A stretch of 45,013 nt of DNA from Salinivirgaceae bacterium (lineage in GTDB: Bacteria > Bacteroidota > Bacteroidia > Bacteroidales > SZUA-534): the NCBI GenBank assembly GCA_016342715.1, contig JAEINW010000018.1:1-45013 (forward strand), read 5' to 3'. Positions 18,398 through 26,750 of the stretch are shown one piece after another (positions within the stretch are counted from its first letter, which is position 1; each line of letters begins with the position of its first letter). The notes below the pieces were generated by a model. That model was given only the letters and a program-made list of their open reading frames with translations. It was not told the DNA's origin and did no database searches. The position numbers and the translations under genes are program-made.

Positions 18398-18964
18398 TTA
18401 GTTTTTAACTCTTTCAGAGTAGGAACGGTCTCGCGTATCTACTTTTATTTTGTCGCCTTCATTTATAAACAATGGAACCATTACAATTGCACCCGTTTCA
18501 ATTGTTGCTGGTTTTAATGTGTTAGTTGCAGTATCGCCTTTAATGCCAGGTTCTGAATATGTTATTTCCATTTCAACAAAAGGAGGTAAATCAACTTGCA
18601 AAACGCTTTCTTTTTCAGCATGGAATAAGATTTCAACTTCTTGACCTTCTTTCATTAAATCATGAGCTTCAATCATTTCCTGTGCTATCGAAATTTGATC
18701 AAATGTTTCAAGGTTCATGAAATTATAACCCATATCATCTTTATATAAAAACTGATAGGGTCTTCTTTCAATTCTAACTGTTGTGACTTTCACACCCGAT
18801 GTAAAGGTGTTATCAATCACTTTTCCTGTATCAAGGTTTTTAAGTTTTGTTCGTACAAATGCAGGCCCTTTGCCTGGCTTAACGTGCTGAAAGGATACTA
18901 TTGAAAATAATTTCCCATTAAATTCAATACATAGTCCGTTTCTAAAATCTGAAGTATCAGCCAT
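18398..18964 (-). CDS. efp: Elongation factor P
   Basis: Ribosome-binding factor that relieves stalling at polyproline stretches. It has three beta-barrel domains in 188 aa, the standard length. The tip loop VKPGKGPAF carries the conserved lysine (Lys32) that reaches the peptidyl transferase centre. No EpmA/EpmB or EarP modification gene lies in this window, so the modification state cannot be inferred. It has its own consensus promoter and terminator and so is a single-gene unit. Confidence 0.95.
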   Translation of the reverse strand: MADTSDFRNGLCIEFNGKLFSIVSFQHVKPGKGPAFVRTKLKNLDTGKVIDNTFTSGVKVTTVRIERRPYQFLYKDDMGYNFMNLETFDQISIAQEMIEAHDLMKEGQEVEILFHAEKESVLQVDLPPFVEMEITYSEPGIKGDTATNTLKPATIETGAIVMVPLFINEGDKIKVDTRDRSYSERVKN

Positions 18965-18999
18965 AATATATAAATTAAAATCTATTTACAATTTTTGCA

Positions 19000-19029
19000 C
19001 AAAAGTAATGTAATTGCCTAAATTTTCAA
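19000..19029 (-). promoter_or_regulatory. efp promoter
   Basis: On the minus strand: TTG (19027-19029), a 19-nt spacer, then TACTTTTG (19000-19007), an exact match to the Bacteroidota consensus. The -33 TTG overlaps the TGA stop of the upstream GT39 gene. Confidence 0.75.
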
Positions 19030-20480
19030 TATTTGTTTTTAATTCCCTTGTAATCTTTACAATAATACACCCAAAATTTACGCAGTGTTTTTCCTCTTTT
19101 TTTAATTAATATAGGTTCAAGTTCCTCAATGCTTGAGAAATAATCTTTAATATAAATATTAGTTGAACCCAATTTTTCATCGTTTTTTATATGTTTGTCG
19201 GAGTCTATAAATATTGCATCCATGCCAATTAATTCATCTAAATCATCACCTACATAATCATATTGCAATGCAGGTCTGCCAATAATGTTTCTACCGTAAA
19301 TCTTTTTATCAAGATGAAACATTAATTGTGCTGTGGTTTTATAATTGTCATCGGAAAAAACAAATGTATTAGGGTGTGTTTTTTGTAATTCTTTTGTTTC
19401 ATTGGCTAATTCTTTCCAGCCAAACCAAGTGTCATCCGATTTTATAGGTATTACATAAAATGCAACTTGTATAAAAAAGAGAATATGTAAAATAACACTA
19501 GCAACAATTTGCCATTTTATCCATTTCTCTTTAATAAGTTTTCCAACTAATATAATTCCGGTAATGTAGGTTGGGAAAAGCCAATTCATTTTTACCCATA
19601 AAAAGAATGATAATATGTAAAACCCAATAAACATTGGCAGCAAGAATGAAAGTAAAAACCAAATTTCTGGATTTATTTGATTTGGTTTTTTAAATATTCG
19701 TTTAACATATTTTATAACTACCCACCAAATTGCAACAAATAAAACAGGTGTTAGTAAAAAAAACTGTGTGCCAATTAAGCCAAAAAAGTTTTGTATTGTT
19801 ATTTCTGATATGGTTTCGGCACGTTCTGCCGATTGAAATGCAAAAGATGCAAAGTCATTATTTACATTCCATATAATAACAGGAACAGACATTAATACTA
19901 GCAATATAGACGATATATACGGCCAAGGTGAGATTAATAAACCACGATATTTTTTCGAAAAAATTAAAAATAAAAATAAACCAGCTGGGATTGCTAATGC
20001 TGTGTATTTACTATCAAAAGCTAAGCCCATAAAAATTCCAGCCCAAATCCAATACCAATTCTTTCTTTCAAAAATAGCTGTGTATAAAGTTAGTAAGCTC
20101 AAGCCCCAAAATAGCAATAATGGAACATCTGGTGTTGTTACCAATGACGTTGTTGAAATCATTATTGTGGAAGCAAGTAATATCCAGGAAATATATTTTT
20201 TTTGTGAGCGAATTATTTTTGAACTTAATTTAAAAAATACTAATTGAATCCCTACTGATATAATAAAATCGCTTAGCTTAACCCCAATTACACTTTTCCC
20301 GAATAATAAACTAAAACCATGAAGCATATATGCTACCATAGGAGGATGGTCAAAATATGATAAGGAAAGATTTTCTGAATAAAAAAAGTAATAGGCATCC
20401 TGAGGCATCATTCCCATGAATGGTAGAATTATTAACCTCAATAAATTAAATGCAATGATTATTAAAATTGCTTTTTTCAT
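19026..20480 (-). CDS. GT39/ArnT-like glycosyltransferase
   Basis: A 484-aa polytopic GT-C fold protein with about 12 helices. After the first helix, the periplasmic loop carries an acidic residue in MPQDAYYFF followed by LSYFDHPPMVAYM, the pattern of dolichyl/undecaprenyl-phosphate-mannose (or aminoarabinose) transferases. It should transfer a sugar from a polyprenyl phosphate to lipid or protein outside the inner membrane. ATG 20480 is preferred over an in-frame TTG at 20489. A minus-strand -7 box TATTTTTG lies at 20505-20512. Confidence 0.82.
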   Translation of the reverse strand: MKKAILIIIAFNLLRLIILPFMGMMPQDAYYFFYSENLSLSYFDHPPMVAYMLHGFSLLFGKSVIGVKLSDFIISVGIQLVFFKLSSKIIRSQKKYISWILLASTIMISTTSLVTTPDVPLLLFWGLSLLTLYTAIFERKNWYWIWAGIFMGLAFDSKYTALAIPAGLFLFLIFSKKYRGLLISPWPYISSILLVLMSVPVIIWNVNNDFASFAFQSAERAETISEITIQNFFGLIGTQFFLLTPVLFVAIWWVVIKYVKRIFKKPNQINPEIWFLLSFLLPMFIGFYILSFFLWVKMNWLFPTYITGIILVGKLIKEKWIKWQIVASVILHILFFIQVAFYVIPIKSDDTWFGWKELANETKELQKTHPNTFVFSDDNYKTTAQLMFHLDKKIYGRNIIGRPALQYDYVGDDLDELIGMDAIFIDSDKHIKNDEKLGSTNIYIKDYFSSIEELEPILIKKRGKTLRKFWVYYCKDYKGIKNKY

Positions 20481-20544
20481 AAAACGCAAATGAAATTTAG
20501 CTTACAAAAATACTAATTATTTAATGGGCATAAAGTCTGAAATA

Positions 20545-20580
20545 TAAAAAAAAGCTGATGGTTCACATCAGCTTTTTTTT
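20545..20580 (-). terminator. Bidirectional-looking terminator after ppiB
   Basis: The stem AAAGCTGATG (20551-20560) and CATCAGCTTT has a GTTCA loop and is flanked by A- and T-runs on both sides. It ends the minus-strand ppiB transcript 14 nt after its stop and lies just upstream of the GT39 promoter. Confidence 0.85.
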
Positions 20581-20593
20581 ATTAAATATGCGA

Positions 20594-21031
20594 TTATTCT
20601 TCAATAATAACAATTTTTTCTATTAAATCACCTTGTTTTATTTGGTCAATTAGATCAATACCATCAGTAACTTTTCCAAAGCAAGTATGGTTTCTATCCA
20701 AATGAGCCGTATTTTCACGGCTGTGGCAAATGAAAAATTGTGACCCACCAGTGTTTCTTCCTGCATGAGCCATCGATAATACACCTTTGTCATGGTATTG
20801 ATTATCTCCATCCAACTCACAATCGATTGAATAGCCAGGACCTCCAGCACCAGTTCCATTAGGACAACCACCCTGAATAACAAAATTTGGAATTACGCGG
20901 TGAAAAGTTAGCCCATTGTAAAACCCTTTTTCTGAAAGTGAAATAAAGTTTTCTACCGTTTTTGGTGCATCTTTTTCATAAAAATCAACTATCATTACAC
21001 CTTTTCCCGTATGAATTTCAGCTTTTTTCAT
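20594..21031 (-). CDS. ppiB: Cyclophilin-type peptidyl-prolyl cis-trans isomerase
   Basis: Accelerates proline isomerisation in protein folding. The 145-aa single-domain cyclophilin has the catalytic arginine in FHRVI, the GSQFFI strand, and the terminal HTCFGKV segment where the conserved tryptophan position is not retained (Leu/His context LDRNHT). There is no signal peptide, so it is cytoplasmic. A minus-strand -7 box TATATTTG lies at 21061-21068. Confidence 0.92.
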   Translation of the reverse strand: MKKAEIHTGKGVMIVDFYEKDAPKTVENFISLSEKGFYNGLTFHRVIPNFVIQGGCPNGTGAGGPGYSIDCELDGDNQYHDKGVLSMAHAGRNTGGSQFFICHSRENTAHLDRNHTCFGKVTDGIDLIDQIKQGDLIEKIVIIEE

Positions 21032-21166
21032 TTAAAATCTTTTTTTATAATCTGTATTTTCAAATATATTAAGTCAATAATAAATTAACCTTTTGCAAAA
21101 ATACTTAAAAAGAATAACATATATTTCGTATTTTTATCGAATTACAGTGAATTTCGTTAAAACTTT

Positions 21167-22396
21167 ATGGAACGAACAACCAATATTGATAAGCAAAAAC
21201 TTAAAGAATTAGAGCTCTTAGCGTCTATTGCAATAAATGCTAATAATTCCATTTTTTTACTTAATAAAAATGGCACTGTTGAATGGGCCAATAAGGGTTT
21301 TGAGCAACTTTATGGTTATACCATATCTGAATTTTGGGAGCATTATTCCGAAGATAATTCTGAGTTTATTAATATTCTTAATGACATTGATAAAACCTTC
21401 TTTTCAACCAATCCGTCACTTAGTTTTTCGCGAGATATTTTAACAAAAGGTGGTGATAAAAAATGGGTACAAAGTACATTTACTCCTATTAAAAACGAAA
21501 AGGGTGAGATTATTCAATTTATTGTAATTGAAACAGACATTACGCAGCAGAAGGAGGTAGAAGAAGAGTTGGTGCAGCGTTGGGAAAACACACAAACATT
21601 AACCGAGCATCTTGAGTCGGTAAAAGATTATATTGAAGATCAGATAACTGAATTGTTGGAGCAAAAAAAAGTGCTTCAGCTAGCCAAAGAAAAATCAGAA
21701 GAGGTTTTAAATAAAGTACTTCCTTACGAGGTTGCTATCCAATTAAAAAAGAAAGGTTATGCTTCGCCTAGGCATTATAAAAAGGTATCCATTCTGCATC
21801 TTAATATTCGAAATTTTATCGAATTGTCGGAAGTTATTCCCATTGAAGAGCTGGTTACGCAATTACACAACTGTTTAACAAAACTTGATGTTGTATTGGA
21901 AAACCATTACGTCGAGAAAATTAAAACAACAGGTGGTATTTATCTTGGAGCTGGTGGAGTTCCATTGCGCAATAGGAGTAATCCTATTGATGTTACTTTG
22001 GCAGCTCTGCAAATTGCTCAAATAATAACAGAAACAAATAAAGAACGAACAGAACAAAACCTTCCATTATTTATAACGAGCATAGGAATTCACACCGGAA
22101 AAGTTATTGCTGGTGTTGTTGGAAAAAATAAATTATCATATGATATTTGGGGTGATGCTGTGAATGTGGCATCGACCATAGAGCATAACATTCCTAATGA
22201 AACTATTCATATTTCGGAATCAACATTTAACGAGATTTCTGAATTTTTTGATTGCATAAAAGTAAAAAAGTTAATTGTGCGAAACGCAGAAGAAATAAAT
22301 TTATTTGAAGTAAAAAGCATAAAAGCTCAATACTCGAATGATCCAAAAGGAATTTATCCAAATTTAGAGTTTATGAATATTTTATCAAGACTTTAA
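21167..22396 (+). CDS. PAS protein with degenerate class III nucleotide cyclase domain
   Basis: A 409-aa cytoplasmic protein. It has a PAS/PAC sensor (about 15-130), a coiled linker (about 130-185) and an adenylate/guanylate cyclase homology domain (about 203-380). Several catalytic positions are changed. The first metal aspartate (FADI in active enzymes) is Asn213 in ILHLNIRNF. The second (KTIGD) is Gly257 in KIKTTGG. The transition-state arginine is Thr337 in VNVASTIE. Lys253, Asp326 and Asn333 remain. The fold is preserved, but two-metal catalysis looks impossible, so it is probably a regulatory or binding relic. The secreted unknown follows after 16 nt. Confidence 0.85.
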   Translation: MERTTNIDKQKLKELELLASIAINANNSIFLLNKNGTVEWANKGFEQLYGYTISEFWEHYSEDNSEFINILNDIDKTFFSTNPSLSFSRDILTKGGDKKWVQSTFTPIKNEKGEIIQFIVIETDITQQKEVEEELVQRWENTQTLTEHLESVKDYIEDQITELLEQKKVLQLAKEKSEEVLNKVLPYEVAIQLKKKGYASPRHYKKVSILHLNIRNFIELSEVIPIEELVTQLHNCLTKLDVVLENHYVEKIKTTGGIYLGAGGVPLRNRSNPIDVTLAALQIAQIITETNKERTEQNLPLFITSIGIHTGKVIAGVVGKNKLSYDIWGDAVNVASTIEHNIPNETIHISESTFNEISEFFDCIKVKKLIVRNAEEINLFEVKSIKAQYSNDPKGIYPNLEFMNILSRL

Positions 22397-22412
22397 CCTA
22401 TTGACTTAGCAA

Positions 22413-22922
22413 ATGATTAAAAACCTTATACTATCTTTTTCAATATTTATATTAGTATCGGCGAACCTTTATGCTCAAAAATGCAATTATGAAAAAAACG
22501 AAGTAGATGCTGTAACTGATTTACTAGTTAAGTTAACTCAACCTAAGATGCTATTGAGAGTGGGTGGGCAACCCTTATATGTTAAAGGTCAATCTATTGG
22601 AACAAACAAGTATTTAAAATTACGTATTTATAATTATGTCGATTTTGATGTGCAAGAAGAGAGAGAGATTACTTTTACTTTGTCAAATACTCAAGAAATA
22701 ACATTATATCCAAGAACCATGCCTGTTGATTCATCAAAAATTGATAGTTATATGAATGTGTCAACTCTTTTGGTTTATAAATTAAGTTCCGATCAGTACC
22801 TTCAACTAAAAGATAATGCCATCGTAAAATTTAAGTATTATCTAGATTCAGGTTTTGTTGAAGAAAAAATTAAGGAAAAAAACCAGTATTCTATAATGAC
22901 GGTTTTACGTTGTTTAGAATAA
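22413..22922 (+). CDS. Secreted or periplasmic protein, function unknown
   Basis: A 169-aa protein with a clear signal peptide (MIKNLILSFSIFILVSANLYA, cleavage before QKC). The rest is mixed beta-strand, including a central RVGGQPLYVKGQSIGT segment and only two mature cysteines near the ends (CNYEKN, LRCLE), which could form a disulfide. I recognise no family. It sits 16 nt behind the cyclase-like gene and probably shares its transcript. Confidence 0.65.
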   Translation: MIKNLILSFSIFILVSANLYAQKCNYEKNEVDAVTDLLVKLTQPKMLLRVGGQPLYVKGQSIGTNKYLKLRIYNYVDFDVQEEREITFTLSNTQEITLYPRTMPVDSSKIDSYMNVSTLLVYKLSSDQYLQLKDNAIVKFKYYLDSGFVEEKIKEKNQYSIMTVLRCLE

Positions 22923-22951
22923 TAATTATTTAATAGATTCGTTCAATTTTG

Positions 22952-22959
22952 TATCTTTG
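22952..22959 (+). promoter_or_regulatory. fba promoter -7 box
   Basis: TATCTTTG is an exact TAnnTTTG match 54 nt before the fba ATG, implying a leader of roughly 45-50 nt. No clear TTG is at the -33 position. Confidence 0.55.
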
Positions 22960-23013
22960 TGCTAAACTTACAATTTGCAAAAATCAACTTTATATACTTA
23001 TTAAATTAACATT

Positions 23014-24093
23014 ATGAGCGAAAAAATATTTGACAAAGTAAAGCCGGGAGTAGTTACTGGTAGTGATATGTCAGAAGTATTCCGCATTGCAAAAGAAAAT
23101 CATTTTGCAATACCTGCCGTAAATGTTGTAGGTAGCGATTCAATAAACGCTGCTATGGATGCTGCTAAAGAAGTAAACTCACCTATTATCATTCAATTTT
23201 CAAATGGTGGTGCAATTTTTAATGCAGGTAAGGGTTTAAAACTTGATGGGCACGAAGCTGGTATTTTGGGAGCTATTTCAGGAGCAAAACATGTGCATTT
23301 ATTAGCTGAAGCTTATGGCGTTCCAGTAATATTACATACCGATCACGCTGCAAAAAAACTATTGCCTTGGATTGATGGCTTATTAGATGCTGGCGAAAAG
23401 CATTTTAAAGAAACAGGAAAACCTTTATTTAGCTCACATATGCTAGATCTTTCGGAAGAACCATTGGTTGAAAATATTGATATTTGCAAAACATACCTGG
23501 AGCGAATGAATAAAATAGGTATGACTTTGGAAATTGAGCTAGGTATTACTGGAGGTGAAGAAGATGGCGTAGATAATTCAGATGTTGATAGCTCAAAACT
23601 ATACACACAACCTGAAGAAGTTTCACTAGCATATGAAGAATTAAGCAAAATAAGTCCAAATTTTACAATTGCGGCTTCATTTGGTAATGTTCATGGTGTT
23701 TACAAACCTGGAAATGTAGTTCTTACCCCTAAAATTCTTGATAATTCACAAAAATACATTCAAGAAAAATTCAAAACAGCAGAAAAACCTGTAAATTTTG
23801 TTTTCCATGGAGGATCGGGTTCAAGCCAAGCTGAGATTCGTGAAGCTATTAGTTATGGTGTTATTAAAATGAACATTGACACCGATACACAATGGGCTAC
23901 ATGGAAAGGAGTAATGGATTTCTATAAAGCAAATGAAGCTTATTTACAAAGCCAAATTGGAAATCCTGATGGTGAAGAGAAACCCAATAAAAAATATTAC
24001 GACCCTCGTGTTTGGTTACGTGCAGCTGAAGTATCAATGAAAGAGCGATTAAAAGTTGCTTTCGAAGACTTAAATTGTATTGATAGAAATTAA
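23014..24093 (+). CDS. fba: Class II fructose-bisphosphate aldolase
   Basis: Zinc-dependent aldolase cleaving fructose 1,6-bisphosphate in glycolysis and condensing triose phosphates in gluconeogenesis. The zinc and catalytic residues are in HTDHAAK. The phosphate-binding loops are HGGSGSS and NIDTDTQWAT, with a further metal-site histidine in FGNVHGVYK. The 359-aa length and these motifs place it in class IIA with E. coli FbaA. It stands alone with its own promoter and a strong terminator. Confidence 0.95.
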   Translation: MSEKIFDKVKPGVVTGSDMSEVFRIAKENHFAIPAVNVVGSDSINAAMDAAKEVNSPIIIQFSNGGAIFNAGKGLKLDGHEAGILGAISGAKHVHLLAEAYGVPVILHTDHAAKKLLPWIDGLLDAGEKHFKETGKPLFSSHMLDLSEEPLVENIDICKTYLERMNKIGMTLEIELGITGGEEDGVDNSDVDSSKLYTQPEEVSLAYEELSKISPNFTIAASFGNVHGVYKPGNVVLTPKILDNSQKYIQEKFKTAEKPVNFVFHGGSGSSQAEIREAISYGVIKMNIDTDTQWATWKGVMDFYKANEAYLQSQIGNPDGEEKPNKKYYDPRVWLRAAEVSMKERLKVAFEDLNCIDRN

Positions 24094-24114
24094 TACAATC
24101 AAAATATTTTATTT

Positions 24115-24144
24115 AGCCATCCAGCATTACTGGGTGGCTTTTTT
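24115..24144 (+). terminator. fba intrinsic terminator
   Basis: The 10-bp stem AGCCATCCAG (24115-24124) and CTGGGTGGCT (24130-24139), with one G-U pair and a CATTA loop, is followed by a run of T. The T-run overlaps the stop codon of the convergent mltF gene. Confidence 0.85.
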
Positions 24145-25561
24145 AATTGATAACCCCTTTATACATTTCATACCTCCTAACAACTTCTTTAACATAATTG
24201 AATGTTTCTTCACCTCGACAATAGCCATATTTTACCAAGTCGCTATTATAATATTTTGGGTTCGATTTGTTTAATAAAAAGAAATCTACATTATCTGTCC
24301 ATATGTTTGGATCTTTTCCGTTTGCCTCTGCCAGTCGTCGAGCATCTAAAACATGCCCCAGCCCTACGTTATATGATGCTAGAATAAACTTTTGCCTTTC
24401 TTCTTTATCTGTAATTTCATCATTTAATTGCTTATCTATCCACTTTATAAATTTCGTTCCAGCTTTTATTTGAGTTTCTACCGATGATTTTTTGTTTGCT
24501 CCAAATCGCTGAGCTGTTTGAGGCATTAATTGCATAATTCCAAAAGCTCCGGCCCACGACCTAATTTTTGTGTTAAATCTTGATTCCTGATAAATTAAAG
24601 ATGCCAATAATCGCCAATCCCAATCAATTTGTTTACTATATTTTTTTATGTAATTATCATAGCTTGATATTTTGCCACCTGTTAAGGATAAGTAATCACT
24701 TTCACTGCGTTCTTTGGCTTTCATGTTGCGAAAGTATTTGTTGTAAATAACGGCATGCAAAGCTGATCCTTTCATGGTTTTAAGCCAGTTGTTAACTTCA
24801 GCTAAAAGTTTAGGCGAATTTTTGTTAATTGCCCAAGCTTGTTTTTGAGGAAATGAAATAGCTGTATAAACATCAATATTGGGAAAATAGGTTTGATTTA
24901 CTAAGGCCACATCTTCATCAGTAACTGTATAATCAATTTTCCCTTCGGCCACAAGACCAATTAATTGTTCGGCTTCATAATTTTCAACTTCAACAATATG
25001 AATGGAATCACCCATTTCGTTTTCAAGGTTTTTCAACCGAGTTACAAATGATGAGTTTTTCATTACATGAATGGTTTTACCAGCTAACTCAAGTTGATTT
25101 CTTAACAAAGCTTTCTCAACATTATAACTGGCCATAATTTGCCAATTTTCTGGTTTGCGTTGAATGAGAACTTGCCTGGTTTGTCCTATGGCGTTTGTAA
25201 AATTAAATAGTTCTTGTCGTTCATTTGTAACGGTAAGGTTTACGGCTACTATATCACATTGGTGATTGTCTAAAGCTGAAAATGCTTCCTCTAAGTTATT
25301 GTTTACAACAATTTCTAAATCGAGTTCTAAATGTTGAGCTAAATTTTGCAATAATTCATATTGGTAACCCATAGGAGCTCCTCGGTAAATAAAATAACTG
25401 GTTGAATTGTAATCGGTAAGAGCAATTAGCTTCCCTCGTTTTTGAATGTCTGGTAAATCGGTAAATGGTTTCTTTAAGGGGTTAACTATATTTTTACATC
25501 CATATGCAAAAACGATAAGTAAAAATATATAAATGAGCACATTACATTTTATTTTTTGCAT
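24143..25561 (-). CDS. mltF: MltF-like membrane-bound lytic transglycosylase
   Basis: A lipoprotein (lipobox FAYGC, Cys22) with two domains. An amino-acid-binding-protein-like SBP_bac_3 domain spans about 45-270, and an SLT lysozyme-like domain spans about 305-460. The catalytic glutamate is Glu326 in YQESRFN, followed by GAFGIMQLMP. MltF cleaves peptidoglycan glycan strands to 1,6-anhydro products, and its binding domain senses cell wall peptides. The 472-aa size is as expected. It is convergent with fba. Confidence 0.88.
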   Translation of the reverse strand: MQKIKCNVLIYIFLLIVFAYGCKNIVNPLKKPFTDLPDIQKRGKLIALTDYNSTSYFIYRGAPMGYQYELLQNLAQHLELDLEIVVNNNLEEAFSALDNHQCDIVAVNLTVTNERQELFNFTNAIGQTRQVLIQRKPENWQIMASYNVEKALLRNQLELAGKTIHVMKNSSFVTRLKNLENEMGDSIHIVEVENYEAEQLIGLVAEGKIDYTVTDEDVALVNQTYFPNIDVYTAISFPQKQAWAINKNSPKLLAEVNNWLKTMKGSALHAVIYNKYFRNMKAKERSESDYLSLTGGKISSYDNYIKKYSKQIDWDWRLLASLIYQESRFNTKIRSWAGAFGIMQLMPQTAQRFGANKKSSVETQIKAGTKFIKWIDKQLNDEITDKEERQKFILASYNVGLGHVLDARRLAEANGKDPNIWTDNVDFFLLNKSNPKYYNSDLVKYGYCRGEETFNYVKEVVRRYEMYKGVIN

Positions 25562-25582
25562 AAAACTGCATTTGATTACTTT

Positions 25583-25613
25583 TAAATATAACCATAAAAA
25601 AGCGGCTATTCAA
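25583..25613 (-). promoter_or_regulatory. mltF promoter
   Basis: On the minus strand: TTG (25611-25613), a 20-nt spacer, then TATATTTA (25583-25590), one mismatch from consensus. It lies 21 nt before the mltF start. Confidence 0.5.
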
Positions 25614-25703
25614 ATTTGTGTACGTTAGCTATTTGAATAAGTTTTATCATTTTTGTTTAAACATTTCCCAGCTATTGAGTATATTCGACTAAATTTAAGT
25701 TAA

Positions 25704-26420
25704 ATGGTTCAAAAAAATTTTGATAGGTTAGTTGGACACACAATTATTTGTGGCTATGGAAGAAACGGAAAACAAACCGTTAAAGAACTTATCAGCCATG
25801 ATCAAATTGTGCTAGTTGTTGAGTTAAGTGCCAATGAAATTGAGGAATTGGAACATTTTCCTGAAGTATATTACTTGGTGGGTGATGCTACAAATGATGA
25901 TATTTTAAATATGGCGGGGGTTGATACAGCCAAATCTTTAATTACCACGTTACCTAAAGATGCAGATAATTTATTTGTTGTACTATCAGCTCGTATTATA
26001 AATCCTGAAATTCCAATTGTTGCAAGAGCATCTGAAACTCACATCAGAAAAAAATTATACAGTGCTGGGGCAACTGAGGTAATAATGCCCGATATGCTTG
26101 GAGGGCAGCGAATGGCTCAATTGGTAATGGAGCCCGATGTTGTCGAATTTATCGACTATATACTACTTCAAGATAAGGAACAAACCAATTTGGAGGAGAT
26201 TTCAGTGAAATATCTTGCTAAAAGTTTTGTAAACAAAACCATTCGAGAATTAAATATTAGAAATGCTTCGGGCGCTAATATTATTGGTTTAAAAACTTAT
26301 AATAATAAGTACATTTTAAATCCCGATGCTGATTTTTCGCTTGAAGAGGCTAGCCATATTTTTGCACTAGGTAAACCCGATCAGATTGAGAAACTCAAGG
26401 AATTAATAATCTATGGGTAG
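25704..26420 (+). CDS. RCK (TrkA-N/TrkA-C) domain protein, pore-less potassium channel remnant
   Basis: A 238-aa soluble protein containing RCK_N (about 10-130, nucleotide loop GYGRNGKQ, with the acidic residue Glu40 ending strand 2) and TrkA-C (about 155-238). Its sequence from the first residues matches the cytosolic part of Bacteroidota two-helix potassium channels. Those begin with about 110 residues of membrane helices and a TVGF-type filter. Here a TAA stop sits immediately before the ATG, and only 142 nt separate the gene from mltF, with no helices encoded. It is either a truncated channel or a stand-alone RCK regulator of another K+ system. No Trk/Ktr subunit is nearby. Confidence 0.82.
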   Translation: MVQKNFDRLVGHTIICGYGRNGKQTVKELISHDQIVLVVELSANEIEELEHFPEVYYLVGDATNDDILNMAGVDTAKSLITTLPKDADNLFVVLSARIINPEIPIVARASETHIRKKLYSAGATEVIMPDMLGGQRMAQLVMEPDVVEFIDYILLQDKEQTNLEEISVKYLAKSFVNKTIRELNIRNASGANIIGLKTYNNKYILNPDADFSLEEASHIFALGKPDQIEKLKELIIYG

Positions 26421-26750
26421 TATTACAAAAAATATTACAGATTCAAATGGTTTGCTGGGACAGAAAATTGCTCAAACAGCTTGAAGTAAATAGAATCATT
26501 GATATTTAAAAGCCAAATATTATTATTAATTGAGTGGATATTCCAAAAGTTTCTGATCCTCCCCAAACTTCCACCTCGGCTGAGGATTTAGCATATGGAA
26601 AACGACCACCAAAAACAAGGTTTAACATTTCAAAAGCTATGAAGGGTTTATAATATTTTCAACAAACGTTAAATGAAGGATTAGACATCATAAAAACAGG
26701 GTTAGAAGTTATTAATTGAATGGCAAATACAGTTTTAAATATAACGGATA
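26421..26750. other. Intergenic scar between RCK and GT-C genes
   Basis: 330 nt with no intact gene. It contains the decayed barrel fragment on the minus strand (26506-26745). I see no other coding, RNA or promoter signal that I would defend. Confidence 0.6.
26506..26745 (-). pseudogene. C-terminal remnant of an outer membrane beta-barrel protein
   Basis: On the minus strand, after an internal TGA (26659-26661), an open stretch reads KYYKPFIAFEMLNLVFGG, continues through AEVEVWGGSETFG, and ends in LIIIFGF before TAA (26506-26508). Alternating strands ending in a terminal Phe are typical of the last strands of an outer-membrane barrel. In the same frame upstream of the TGA, NPVFMMSNPSFNV up to about 26745 could be its continuation. 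No intact start or longer gene exists, so it is a decayed fragment. Confidence 0.55.
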
